Positions 1-9,310 of a stretch of 33,667 nt of DNA are shown piece by piece. Source of the stretch: a virus. Below the pieces are notes generated by a model, which saw nothing but the letters and a program-made list of their open reading frames with translations, made no database searches and was not told the DNA's origin. The stretch covers positions 1 through 33,667 of the IMG/VR virus record IMGVR_UViG_3300027861_000108, one strand, 5' to 3'. The first letter of the stretch is position 1; the number at the start of each line of letters is the position of its first letter. The position numbers and the translations under genes are program-made.

Positions 1-862
1 CTGCGGCCTCGGTAGTCTCGTCGGCCACCGGAGTGGTCGTGTTCGTGGAAGTGGTTGGAGCTTCGGCTTCAGCCACCTCTGAGACCGTGGCGACTGCGTC
101 GTTCGCTGGCTCCGCTACCGCTGCGGCTTCGGTAGTCTCGTCGGCCACCGGCACGATAGGTGCGGTGACCTACACCCGGACCGCATCCGGCGCAGCGACC
201 ATCGGCTCCTCGTCCACCGTCGCTGCCGTGTTCGTGGAAGTGGTTGGAGCTTCGGCTTCAGCCACCTCTGAGACCGTGGCGACTGCGTCGTTCGCTGGCT
301 CCGCTACCGCTGCGGCTTCGGTAGTCTCGTCGGCCACCGGCACGATAGGTGCGGTGACCTACACCCGGACCGCATCCGGCGCAGCGACCATCGGCTCCTC
401 GTCCACCGTCGCTGCCGTGTTCGTGGAAGTGGTTGGAGCTTCGGCTTCAGCCACCTCTGAGACCGTGGCGACTGCGTCGTTCGCTGGCCCCGCTACCGCT
501 GCGGCCTCGGTAGTCTCGTCGGCCACCGGAGTGGTCGTGTTCGTGGAAGTGGTTGGAGCTTCGGCTTCAGCCACCTCTGAGACCGTGGCGACTGCGTCGT
601 TCGCTGGCTCCGCTACCGCTGCGGCCTCGGTAGTCTCGTCGGCCACCGGCACGATAGGCGCGGTGACCTACACCCGGACCGCATCCGGCGCAGCGACCAT
701 CGGCTCGGCGACCATCGCCCTTGCGTCGTTCGCTGGCTCCGCTACCGCTGCGGCCTCGGTAGTCTCGTCGGCCACCGGCACGATAGGCGCGGTGACCTAC
801 ACCCGGACCGCATCCGGCGCAGCAACCATCGGTTCCTCGACCATCGCCGCCCTTGCCTATCA
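1..862 (+). repeat. In-frame tandem repeats (189-bp unit and shortened variants)
   Basis: The same string beginning gttcgtggaagtggttgg recurs at 41, 230, 419 and 539, giving spacings of 189, 189 and 120 bp. The 120-bp unit lacks the block coding TIGAVTYTRTASGAATIG. A further partial copy lies 129 bp on, with the FAGS codons at 600 and 729. Copies differ by only a few bases, such as FAGP for FAGS and gcttcg for gcctcg, so they were duplicated or homogenised recently. All spacings are multiples of three and keep the frame open. Copies continue off the left edge. Confidence 0.95.
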
Positions 863-2372
863 GGGAACCGCCACTTCTGACGCTAGCTTTACCTTGCCGA
901 CATCCACGGTATCGGTGATCTACGAGTTGCCGGCGACCTCCGCTGCTACGCTCGTCTCGACCGCTGTAGGGACAGTAGCTGGTGTCGAGACACCTACTGC
1001 ATCTATGACATTCGACCGACCAACAGTGTCCTTTTCCATGGTCTTCTCGACGCAATCAACAGCCTTTGCTAGTGTGATTTCAACCGTAACAGGAGAGTTA
1101 GGTCAGTTTGGTACGGGGGCTGCAAGTCTTTCCTCGACCGGCTCAGTTGCCGTTACTGTAGATTATTCAAGGCCGGCATCATCGGCAGCGACCATAAGCG
1201 CATCGTCTTCCACGAGCGTTAACGACCTGGCTCCTAGTGTCCTGGAAGCGGTTATTGCTCATGTAACAGCAACGGCTACGAGGATCCTGCCGTCTCAGTC
1301 AGTGTCAATCTCCGCAGCGATGGTGGTTTCTTCTGGTCGGCAACCAGTAGGACCGTCAGATCCGTTACAGAAATCAGTATCTGTTCATGGAATCTCGGCT
1401 ACCACGAGTGAGTCGCAGATCCCGATTTCTATTTCATGTATAGTGGTTGACACGGTATCAGTGACATTTGGCGCAACTGTTCCGGTATCAGGAACTGTGT
1501 CAACTACTGCATCGTCCACGGGTGGTGCGATAGATTTCGATGGAGACCTTGAAGCATCTTTTTCAAGTTCTGCCTCAGTGGCTCAAGGCAATGGAAGCCG
1601 TTTTTTCGCACAAGTAGTTATCGACGGGGTTGGTTCTTTGGGCACTGGCTTGACCGGCACCTTGCCCGCCGGAGCGACCATCGACGGAATAGGGAGTATT
1701 TCGGCTCCGCTTTTAACTGAAGGAGAAGCTGTGACAGTAGTACAAATCTGGAATGTTGCGTTAGTTGAACTAGGAGTTGGCACCATTGGGACTACCAGTG
1801 ATGGTTCTTCCCAGGCGATTTTGTTGAACACTGTATGGGAAGGTGGTTTCCGCGCCCAGTTCCTAGCAGACCACGCATGGAATGGGGCAAAGAGAACGAT
1901 TGACCTGGAAACTTTCAACGACTCTGCCGGCGATGCTATAGCCCCTTCTGGCCCGCGCTGGGCAAAGGCATATAACCTACCTGATGACTATTTGAGAGCC
2001 TTAACGATTAACGGTCTTCCGATGCAACCGAACGGTGGGATGGGCCAGAATCAGTGGGAGATCGAAGTCGTAAGTGACGGAGCAACCCCACCGACATTAA
2101 AGCGTTGCCTACTGTCGAACTCGGGCACGATTTCCTTAGAGTATGTGATGGACATTGGAGCTGACATTTATTTGTTATCTCCATTAGTTGCTCATGCAAT
2201 GGGGCTAGCCCTTGCTGCTCATGTTGCGACAAACTTTGGTAAGCCTCCTACTGAGCAAGCATACATCGCTCAACGGGCAGCTGACGCATTGTTAGCGGCT
2301 AAAGGAGTGGACGGTCAAGAGAGTAGTCCTCGGATGTTCTCGTCCACTTCATTGCTTGATGTGAGGAGATAG
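3..2372 (+). CDS. Repeat-rich virion protein fused to tail tubular protein A (5' partial)
   Basis: The frame is open to the left edge, so the N-terminus lies outside the window. Counting from base 3, roughly residues 1-290 are near-identical Ala/Ser/Thr/Val-rich repeats. Residues 290-570 carry older, diverged versions of the same beta-strand-like pattern. Residues 577-789 look like a complete tail tubular protein A (T7 gp11-like): a start at VVQIWNVALVELG, the segment NLPDDYLRAL, and a helical C-terminus with VAHAMGLALAAHVATNF. T7 gp11 is 196 aa, so this domain alone is family-sized. In T7 the protein forms the ring between portal and nozzle where tail fibres dock. Tail tubular protein B follows 3 nt after the stop, as expected. 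The repeat half may be a fibre or appendage; that is inference. GTG at 33 is only a codon inside the repeats, not a start. See the internal start at 1731. Confidence 0.85.
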   Translation, partial: AASVVSSATGVVVFVEVVGASASATSETVATASFAGSATAAASVVSSATGTIGAVTYTRTASGAATIGSSSTVAAVFVEVVGASASATSETVATASFAGSATAAASVVSSATGTIGAVTYTRTASGAATIGSSSTVAAVFVEVVGASASATSETVATASFAGPATAAASVVSSATGVVVFVEVVGASASATSETVATASFAGSATAAASVVSSATGTIGAVTYTRTASGAATIGSATIALASFAGSATAAASVVSSATGTIGAVTYTRTASGAATIGSSTIAALAYQGTATSDASFTLPTSTVSVIYELPATSAATLVSTAVGTVAGVETPTASMTFDRPTVSFSMVFSTQSTAFASVISTVTGELGQFGTGAASLSSTGSVAVTVDYSRPASSAATISASSSTSVNDLAPSVLEAVIAHVTATATRILPSQSVSISAAMVVSSGRQPVGPSDPLQKSVSVHGISATTSESQIPISISCIVVDTVSVTFGATVPVSGTVSTTASSTGGAIDFDGDLEASFSSSASVAQGNGSRFFAQVVIDGVGSLGTGLTGTLPAGATIDGIGSISAPLLTEGEAVTVVQIWNVALVELGVGTIGTTSDGSSQAILLNTVWEGGFRAQFLADHAWNGAKRTIDLETFNDSAGDAIAPSGPRWAKAYNLPDDYLRALTINGLPMQPNGGMGQNQWEIEVVSDGATPPTLKRCLLSNSGTISLEYVMDIGADIYLLSPLVAHAMGLALAAHVATNFGKPPTEQAYIAQRAADALLAAKGVDGQESSPRMFSSTSLLDVRR
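1719..1733 (+). promoter_or_regulatory. Internal ribosome-binding site and GTG start inside the fused ORF
   Basis: GAAGGAG at 1719-1725 is a near-perfect Shine-Dalgarno. Five nucleotides later GTG at 1731 is in frame and would start a 213-aa protein beginning MTVVQIWNVALVELG, exactly at the left edge of the tail tubular A homology. Out-of-frame TAA and TGA triplets lie just upstream, as at a normal gene boundary. The placement suggests that a stand-alone tail tubular protein is made in addition to, or instead of, the fusion. Confidence 0.6.
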
Positions 2373-2375
2373 ACA

Positions 2376-5036
2376 ATGGTTTGGATTCCACAAGAACGCT
2401 TTTCCTTCGGGGAACTCAGCCCTAGAATTTTAGGGATGGGCACCTCGGATCAAGTTCGTCAGGGTTGCAAGACCTTAAAGAACGGAGTTCTTACAAGGAC
2501 TGGCGGTGTTCGTCGTCGTCCTGGGATCAAACACATTGATGCTGTCGAAGGTAATGTAAATGCGCACCTCGTTCCGTACTCTGCGGCAGATGGTGACTAC
2601 CTGTTAGTCTTTGCGTATTCAGTCGGTCAGCAGTACGGGAAGCTTTATGTCTATAAGGACGGCGTGAAAATTGATTGGGGTGGGGGTGGAACACATGGTC
2701 CCTACCCTGCGAGCGGAGATGACACAGGTGCTTACCATCCTCTAGGTGTCCCGCCGTCCGGCGATACTGTCACCCATTTCCAGCACAATAATCGTGTCTA
2801 CATTTATTCCAGTTGGAGGCCGCCCCTTTATTTTGAGAAGAAGTATGGCACTCCCGCTACCTACGAATTTGGCATTGCGCCGATAGTTGGCGGATCTCCG
2901 CAATTGAAGTCCTATAAACCCAAGGTGGGGATTTCGATGCCAGAGCAGCCAATCCCGAACCAGAATCCCAACCCTCCAGGGTTAAGACTTCTATGCAAGG
3001 TGGAATCTACAGAGGACTTGTTCAGACCAGAAGATGTTGGTTCTATTTGGCGGCTCGGCGGTGCTTCCAAGTTCCGAGACGAGGACGGAATCATCGAAGG
3101 TGAAACGCAGTTCAATGGTATTTCATGTTGGGTCCGAATGGAGACCTTCAATAGCCCGACTACATTTACTTGCACAAGAATCACTAACGGGATGGGGGAA
3201 GATTCTAACGACTGGACTGGACCGTACATTCCTGACACCACATGGGCTGGCTGTTCATGGTCAGGTGCAAGCCGTGGTGATTTTGGTACTTTAACGAACA
3301 TCCCAATCACTCTGGACAACTCGTATGTTGGGAAAGTCTTAACAGTTCGCAGGGGAGTCTACGGAGATGCCACTACAGACACCGCAGTTTTATGGATTCA
3401 CTCGATTGATACTGTAGCGAACTCCGCTGTTTGCTACCTTGCAGGGTGGTCATTCGGCGACACTGTTTTCACTACTGGTACATACGATTTTGTTGTAACG
3501 AAGATTGCGACTCGTGAGAAGATCCCTGAAGTGGCTGTATTTCCCCGAGGGGACACACCCGGTGCGAACATTGTTTCCGGAAACTTTGACATCTTTTCTT
3601 CCACCCCGGATTTCCTCCCTGATGGTCATGAAGCACTGTTTGATGGCACCGGCGGAACGCTAACATTAGGTGGGGCTGTCTTCGCTTCTGACGCGAGGGC
3701 GAGGTGTAATGCTCGTACAGATGCTTATGATTACGAATGCATTGAAGGTACTTCAAGATCTTACTATGGGCCAACCTTCAACTGGGGTTACGGATTCAGC
3801 GAAGCGACAGGGTTCCCCGCCGTTGGGGCTAGTCACCAGGGCCGCGTGTTCATGGCTGGTTTCAGTAATGATAATCAAAACATTATTGCGAGTAGCCGGA
3901 GTGGTGAACCAGACGACTGGCAGCAAGGCCCGAACGACGACCAAGGATTATTGTTTAAGGTCTCCAACAATGTTGGTAACAGAATCCGATGGATGGTTTC
4001 CCAGCAGGACTTGCTGATAGGTTCAGACTTCTCTGAATATAAGTTGTCAGGCCAGCCTTTAACATCTACAAACCTCTCGGTAGATCTCCAAAGCCACTAC
4101 GGAAGTAACAATTCCCAGGCCATCCACATGGGTTCCTCAATCGGGTTTGTACCACGAGGCGGCCAAGGAATCCGAGAGATGGCTTACACTGAATCTTCTG
4201 ATAGATACCAGAGTGCTGACCTGACTGATTTAGCGGACCATCTCTGGTCGCCCACAAAACGAGCGCAGAAGTTGGTATTCACCCATAGCCCTGATCCATT
4301 TCTCTTCTGCATGGGCAACTCCGGTCAACTCGACATCATGACCTATAACCGGCAAAACAGTGTATTAGGGTGGAGTCCTACGAACTACGACGCATCGGCG
4401 GGGGAGAGAGTTTGGGACATGGCTGTCTTGACATCTCTTTCAGGGACTCGTGACGACTCTGTATACATGGTGATGTCTAGAACTATTGATGGTTCTACAC
4501 AGTATTCCCTGGAGGCTTTTACAGAAACAGCGCTGCTGGATTCCGAAGTGACCGTAGTAGGGTCGCCAACGACAAGTATCATCACAGGCTTGACTCACTT
4601 GGTCGGAGAGACCGTACAGGTACTAGCAGAGACCCAGTTCTACCTCGGCGAGTTTGTTGTTTCCTCAGAAGGTACTGTTGATATTAGTTCAGTAGCGAAT
4701 TCGTTCAATATCGCCACCGTTGGATTGCCATTCACATTCACGATGGCACCAGCTGTCGTAGATATTGATGGTCGATCCGGATCGACTCATGGTCATAAGA
4801 GAAGTTATGATCGAGCGATGCTTTACTTGAACAACACTCGTGGGGTTGTAGTCGATAAGTATTCCTTGCAGTCAATGCCTTGGATTAGCGGCCCAGCTCC
4901 TTCTGCAATAAATGGTTGGCAAGATGTGCCAGTGCTTGGGCTATACGGAACGAATCCAACACTTAGCATTACCCACAACAACCCGTACACGATTGAGATG
5001 CAAAGTATCACAATCGAAGTTAGTTACTCGGACTAG
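2376..5036 (+). CDS. Tail tubular protein B (T7 gp12-like nozzle)
   Basis: The 886-aa product begins with the family's hallmark N-terminus: a short FSFGELSPRI segment, then CKTLKNGVLTRTGGVRRRPG, the RRPG loop seen in podovirus nozzle proteins. Alternating beta-rich sequence follows to the end (for example LLVFAYSVGQQYGKLYVYKDG and QDLLIGSDFSEYKLSGQPL). T7 gp12 is 794 aa, so the length fits with modest insertions. In T7 the hexameric nozzle forms the distal tail channel below the gp11 ring. The start follows GAGGAGATAGACA, 3 nt after the stop of the tail tubular A ORF, so the two are translated as a pair. No anomaly was seen inside the gene. Confidence 0.94.
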   Translation: MVWIPQERFSFGELSPRILGMGTSDQVRQGCKTLKNGVLTRTGGVRRRPGIKHIDAVEGNVNAHLVPYSAADGDYLLVFAYSVGQQYGKLYVYKDGVKIDWGGGGTHGPYPASGDDTGAYHPLGVPPSGDTVTHFQHNNRVYIYSSWRPPLYFEKKYGTPATYEFGIAPIVGGSPQLKSYKPKVGISMPEQPIPNQNPNPPGLRLLCKVESTEDLFRPEDVGSIWRLGGASKFRDEDGIIEGETQFNGISCWVRMETFNSPTTFTCTRITNGMGEDSNDWTGPYIPDTTWAGCSWSGASRGDFGTLTNIPITLDNSYVGKVLTVRRGVYGDATTDTAVLWIHSIDTVANSAVCYLAGWSFGDTVFTTGTYDFVVTKIATREKIPEVAVFPRGDTPGANIVSGNFDIFSSTPDFLPDGHEALFDGTGGTLTLGGAVFASDARARCNARTDAYDYECIEGTSRSYYGPTFNWGYGFSEATGFPAVGASHQGRVFMAGFSNDNQNIIASSRSGEPDDWQQGPNDDQGLLFKVSNNVGNRIRWMVSQQDLLIGSDFSEYKLSGQPLTSTNLSVDLQSHYGSNNSQAIHMGSSIGFVPRGGQGIREMAYTESSDRYQSADLTDLADHLWSPTKRAQKLVFTHSPDPFLFCMGNSGQLDIMTYNRQNSVLGWSPTNYDASAGERVWDMAVLTSLSGTRDDSVYMVMSRTIDGSTQYSLEAFTETALLDSEVTVVGSPTTSIITGLTHLVGETVQVLAETQFYLGEFVVSSEGTVDISSVANSFNIATVGLPFTFTMAPAVVDIDGRSGSTHGHKRSYDRAMLYLNNTRGVVVDKYSLQSMPWISGPAPSAINGWQDVPVLGLYGTNPTLSITHNNPYTIEMQSITIEVSYSD

Positions 5037-5045
5037 GAGACAGAC

Positions 5046-5432
5046 ATGAACCCATTCACGATGATGTTTCTCAGCACTATGGTTAGTGGTGGGTCAAAAC
5101 TGATGGCCGGCCAAGCGGAATCAGATGCGTTCAATGAACAGGCACGAGAGACGCGGCGAGTCGGGGCAGAGAAGTCTCGTGTTGCTGGACTTGAAGGTCG
5201 AAGAGTTGTCGGGTCTCAAAAAGCCGGTTTCGGAGCAGCGGGAGTGGAACTGGAAGGTTCTCCGATGCTGGTAATGATGGAATCAATTGGGGAAACGATG
5301 CGAGAACAAGAATCAATAATAGCCGGTGCAAAATCGGAAGAAAAGACTCTTCGCAAGAAGGCGAAGCAGTCCCGAATGGCTGGTTACATGGGCGCAGCGG
5401 AATCGTTGTTCACGCTAGGCGCGAATTCGTAA
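5046..5432 (+). CDS. Internal virion protein B-like (T7 gp14 position)
   Basis: This 128-aa protein has a hydrophobic N-terminus (MNPFTMMFLSTMVSGGSKLM) and then a long Ala/Glu/Arg-rich helix containing QARETRRVGAEKSRVAG and a central GFGAAGVELEGSPMLVM motif. The motif is typical of the small ejected virion protein that sits between the nozzle and the two large ejection proteins in T7-like phages. T7 gp14 is 196 aa, so this one is short. In T7 gp14 enters the outer membrane and starts the ejection conduit. The same role here is inferred from position and the N-terminal hydrophobic segment. The leader GGACTAGGAGACAGA (5030-5044) supplies the ribosome site and contains the stop of the preceding gene. 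Confidence 0.75.
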   Translation: MNPFTMMFLSTMVSGGSKLMAGQAESDAFNEQARETRRVGAEKSRVAGLEGRRVVGSQKAGFGAAGVELEGSPMLVMMESIGETMREQESIIAGAKSEEKTLRKKAKQSRMAGYMGAAESLFTLGANS

Positions 5433-5459
5433 TAGATATGCTCAAGGACTAGGAGACAG

Positions 5460-8400
5460 ATGGCGATCAAGATACCTCGTTCCAGGATCAGTACCGCAGG
5501 TACGGCTCGAAGAACCCTTATGCCTGGATCAGAGGCTGGACTGGTCTACAAGAGTTTCGGCCAGTTAGCGGACTCGGTGACTCGTATCTCCGCTGGCCTT
5601 CTTGGCGAGCAGATGAAGGAAGACCAAGGAGTTTGGGAAACCAAAGCCAAGGCGAACTTCGAGAACGCTGAGATGCTCAGGGATCAGGCATTGCTGGAAC
5701 TGAGGAATGAAGAGAACCTGAACCCGATGGATCAACCCGTTGCTTTATTTGAGATAATGCACGACTTCGCTGACGATATTGAGGCTGGCGAGAAAGCGGC
5801 CCTAGAGGGTCTCCACCCCCGCTCCCAGAGGATCCTGTCTAAGTCTTCGGCCACCCGCCTGGAATCCCTTAGAGCCACTCCTGGCCCCCTTCTCAAGGCA
5901 ATGGCTGATAGCGTGGACAAGTCCCGGCTGGATCTCATTAATAGCCGTGCCCTGAATAACTATGGTGATTCCACAGACCCTGGTTCTCAAGCTGCTACCG
6001 ACCTGTCCTATGCTGCCGGTCTTCTCGACCGAGGGCTTATCAATGCTGGCGAGTTATCGGCAGTCCAGACCACTGCGCTAAATGGAATGCGGACCTCGTA
6101 TTTCTCTCGTGGTGCCGAGGGCCGTATGGATTATTTCCTTGGAGCCTTCGCCGAGGCTGGTTCAGGTGGTGTCGCGAATCTTCCAAGGAACATCGTCGAT
6201 AGGATTCGTGGAGATGTTTTACAAAACCGTGAAGGATATATCGGGTCTACTGCCACACAGATGTCTCAGTCGGAAGATGGATCTTTCACCGCCTCCCCAA
6301 CGGGCGGGATCCAGTATAATTCTCCTGATAGGGGTGACCTTGAAAGAGGAATAGCAGTAATCGACGCACTGGCTAGAGCAGGATTCGGAGAAGATGCGGC
6401 GACTCTCTTTGCTTCGGTAGAGATGGGTGGGCGCGCCCAAGATCGGATCAACAAAGCTGGCCGTGATTCGGTTAGAATAGCAAATGCGAATGGTCCTAGC
6501 GGGAATCTTGATGCTGTTCTGGGTGAGACCAGTTCCAGGCCGGTAGACCTCGACAAGTCTTTATCCGCTCTGCCTCAAGAACTCCTCAATTTTAACTCCG
6601 AAGCCCTCATAAAGATTTCAAATAAATACAGTGCTTTGCTGCCTTCACTTGCTGAGGCACTTAACAACAGAATGGACGAGGGCGACCCAGATGCTTGGCA
6701 AACTGCGTCAGATCTTATGGGGGAGCTTGGATTCATTCCGGTGAAAGCACTCCCTGATGGGTTTAAGTTTTCTCCAAAGCGAATCAGTGAGATCGTCAAC
6801 TACGGCAATGCCAGAGGAAACCAACCTCCTGCCCAAGCGGTGGTCAACGCTGTCGCCCAACCGAGCCGTGGCACTGGTCAAGGGGCAGGAGGCGGGAGAA
6901 CCGCAGCCCCTGACCGAGCCGATCTCATAGAGTTAATTTCAGAGGCCGTGAATCGCAATCCAGCAATAGGACCAATGTCTCAAGCTGGCAAGGACTCGAT
7001 CACGAATCTTATAGTGAACAACTACTACGAGAATAACTTGCAAACGATCCAAGCCGCCCCTGCTAACAGCACTCGCAGTGACGCTGAGAAGATTGGGTTA
7101 GCAATCGACGAATCAGTGGGTCAAGTCCTGAACGATTATCCACCTATCAAGAGGAACGGTCAGTCGTTCTTCCATCAGATCAGTCTTCCAGAAGAACAAA
7201 GAACGGACAACTCTGGAAATCCTGCTGACTCGGAAGCCTGGATCTATGATGAGTTGTTCAAAGTCCTGTCGGGGGGTTCCACGACCTTTCTTGATGACAT
7301 AACCGAGGAGGAGTTCTTCAGCGATATCGCACCGTACTTGCATATCCAGCCATTATCTACAGTAACGATGGGTGGTAAATCTTCCACATACACCGTCTCG
7401 TTTTTTCCGAAGGATGGCGAGTATGTTGATTCTCGGTCGGGACTAATCAAGAACAAGCAGAACACTCAGTTCATTTTCGAGCCACAGTACAAAGACTCTT
7501 TCCGAGCGACGGTGGGGCCGACCCCGGCAGGCCAGGATCCGCTCACCTTCGATACTCGGGAAGAGATCTCAGACGCGTATATCGAATCCTTGGTTCCTCT
7601 TGGCGACGGTTACTTCAAGCAGGGAACCCTTGGTGGATGGTTTGAAAGACAAGGTAGTGCGGCTACTAAGAATGTTGAAATGATTTCTTCAGAGATGTGG
7701 CATGGAACGACAGCTGTGTTCAGCCACCTCTCTGGAATGGTGCAGCGGTCGTTGATCGGTAACGAGCCGTTTGATGAGGCTAATGCGAAAGAACTAAAAA
7801 CACTTGAGAAAGACTTTGCCCGGTGGAGAAATCGCGGTTTAGAGAAGACAAGAAACAGTAACGAACTAGCAGGGCAAGTTCTGCTGATTTCAGGGAAAGT
7901 GCCACCAGCCTTGCTTAGAAATCCAGAGCTGGTTCCAGAGTTCAAAGATATCCTCGACCATAATGCTCGGGTATTAGACCCGTCATCGGGCGCGTCCGAC
8001 ACGATAACAGTGGACGGTGAAGAGATTAAGTTGCAGCCTTGGGCACTAAAAGCCAGGTCGAAGTTTGCCGCATTTTGGCGGTTCCAAGGATCTGGCGATA
8101 TTGCCCTCCACTCTCCTGAATACCAACAATATGTTTATGAGATGTCTCTCCACCAGCTCCACGATAGATTGGCCCAGAGATTTGCCGACGATCCAGAAGA
8201 GTTTATGAAGCAGTACCCTACCGAGATTCCTGCCGGCGCAGCCTCTAGGCTCACCCCTGACGCAATGAGGGCGTTAGTGGCTTCGACCCCCACCATACAG
8301 GTTTCTCAGTTTCGTGCGGACCATCCAACCAAACCCGGTAGTTGGATTCAGGTGCCAGGAGACCCACAACATGGTCCAAGCGAGTTCCCCCTCAAGCCAT

Positions 8401-9308
8401 TAGATTACAATCCCATCGACACTATTCTCGAGCTTGGTCCTGGTGCCCGTGCGTTTGATGTTCCAATCGGCGACCCTCGTGTTGTAGAGAAGAATGTTGA
8501 GATATGGCTCAAGCAGAATAACGCTACTGGGTCACTGATGCCCCCCCCAGGGGGTTATGTTCCACCAGGGTGGCATACTGATGTCGGGCTTATACAGGAA
8601 GTGGTTTCTGAGAATCCAAAGGAGTACACGAACAGGGTGGCCTCTGCCTTGTATGGAAACATCGGCGGCGAGGCAGGTGCAGAGGCGATCTTCGGGCAGT
8701 TCGGCTTCATTCCTGGTGCAGCGGATATGACCAACAAGAAACCTGGATGGATCTGGAAATACTACACCGAAGCGAGCCGGAAGTATGACATTGAATGGGG
8801 CACTCATCCAAATGAGGAACTAGCAAAGATGAAGATCACTATTGCCAGCCTCGTTCCAGGCGATGGTGCTTCTATTATGGCTTTAACGAACAGGCAGTTC
8901 TTCGATGTCTTGGAGGCTGGGTACAAGATCCACATCGTTGACGAAGAGCGCAGGATACTAATGGCTGTTGGTCAAACTCTCGTGGAAGAGTTGCCGGCTA
9001 TTATGCTAGAGGAGTTTGATGATAGGTCTGAGTGGTCGTATTACCGCTTCAGAGAATCAGCAGAAAGAGGCGACATGGGTGGTGCGCGAGTGGCTTTGTC
9101 TAAAAAGATAAAGAGTCACCGAGCAACCGTACTCGAACTGGTAGCGGCTAATGAGAAGATTCGCAAGTCTGGAAAAGGCGGGGATCCGGATATATATACT
9201 GATGATATCAAGGATCTTACCGATGGAATCAAGAGACTAGAAGCTGCGGCGGCTATGCTTAAGGACTACAAGGGCAAGTCTACGAGACCTTGGCGAAGCG
9301 GGGGAAGA
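5460..9308 (+). CDS. Large internal virion (ejection) protein, gp15-like position
   Basis: This soluble 1283-aa protein starts MAIKIPRSRISTAGT. An Ala/Glu-rich helical section follows (QMKEDQGVWETKAKANFENA, residues about 58-90), typical of gp15-type internal virion proteins. A long, mostly helical body comes next, with no recognised enzyme motif. T7 gp15 is 747 aa, so this is much longer. The C-terminus ends in a Lys/Asp-rich helix. Its place between the gp14-like and gp16-like genes, and its TAATG overlap with the latter, are the main evidence. In T7 gp15 spans the periplasm with gp16 during genome ejection. A C8 tract (8541-8548) lies inside the coding region without disrupting it. The stop is TAA at 9309-9311. 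I could not find a lytic transglycosylase signature, so a peptidoglycan-cutting role is not supported. Confidence 0.7.
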
Positions 9309-9310
9309 TA

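Noticed and set aside
1-862. CRISPR-like array
   Set aside because: Units are in-frame coding repeats without unique spacers or palindromic short repeats.
359-1055. Antisense ORFs over the repeats (minus strand)
   Set aside because: They are by-products of the repeat composition, lack ribosome sites and mirror the real plus-strand frame, which continues into a known domain.
9290-9310. TTG start at 9290 for the giant ejection protein
   Set aside because: ATG at 9311 has the TAATG overlap and better spacing from the G-rich ribosome site.
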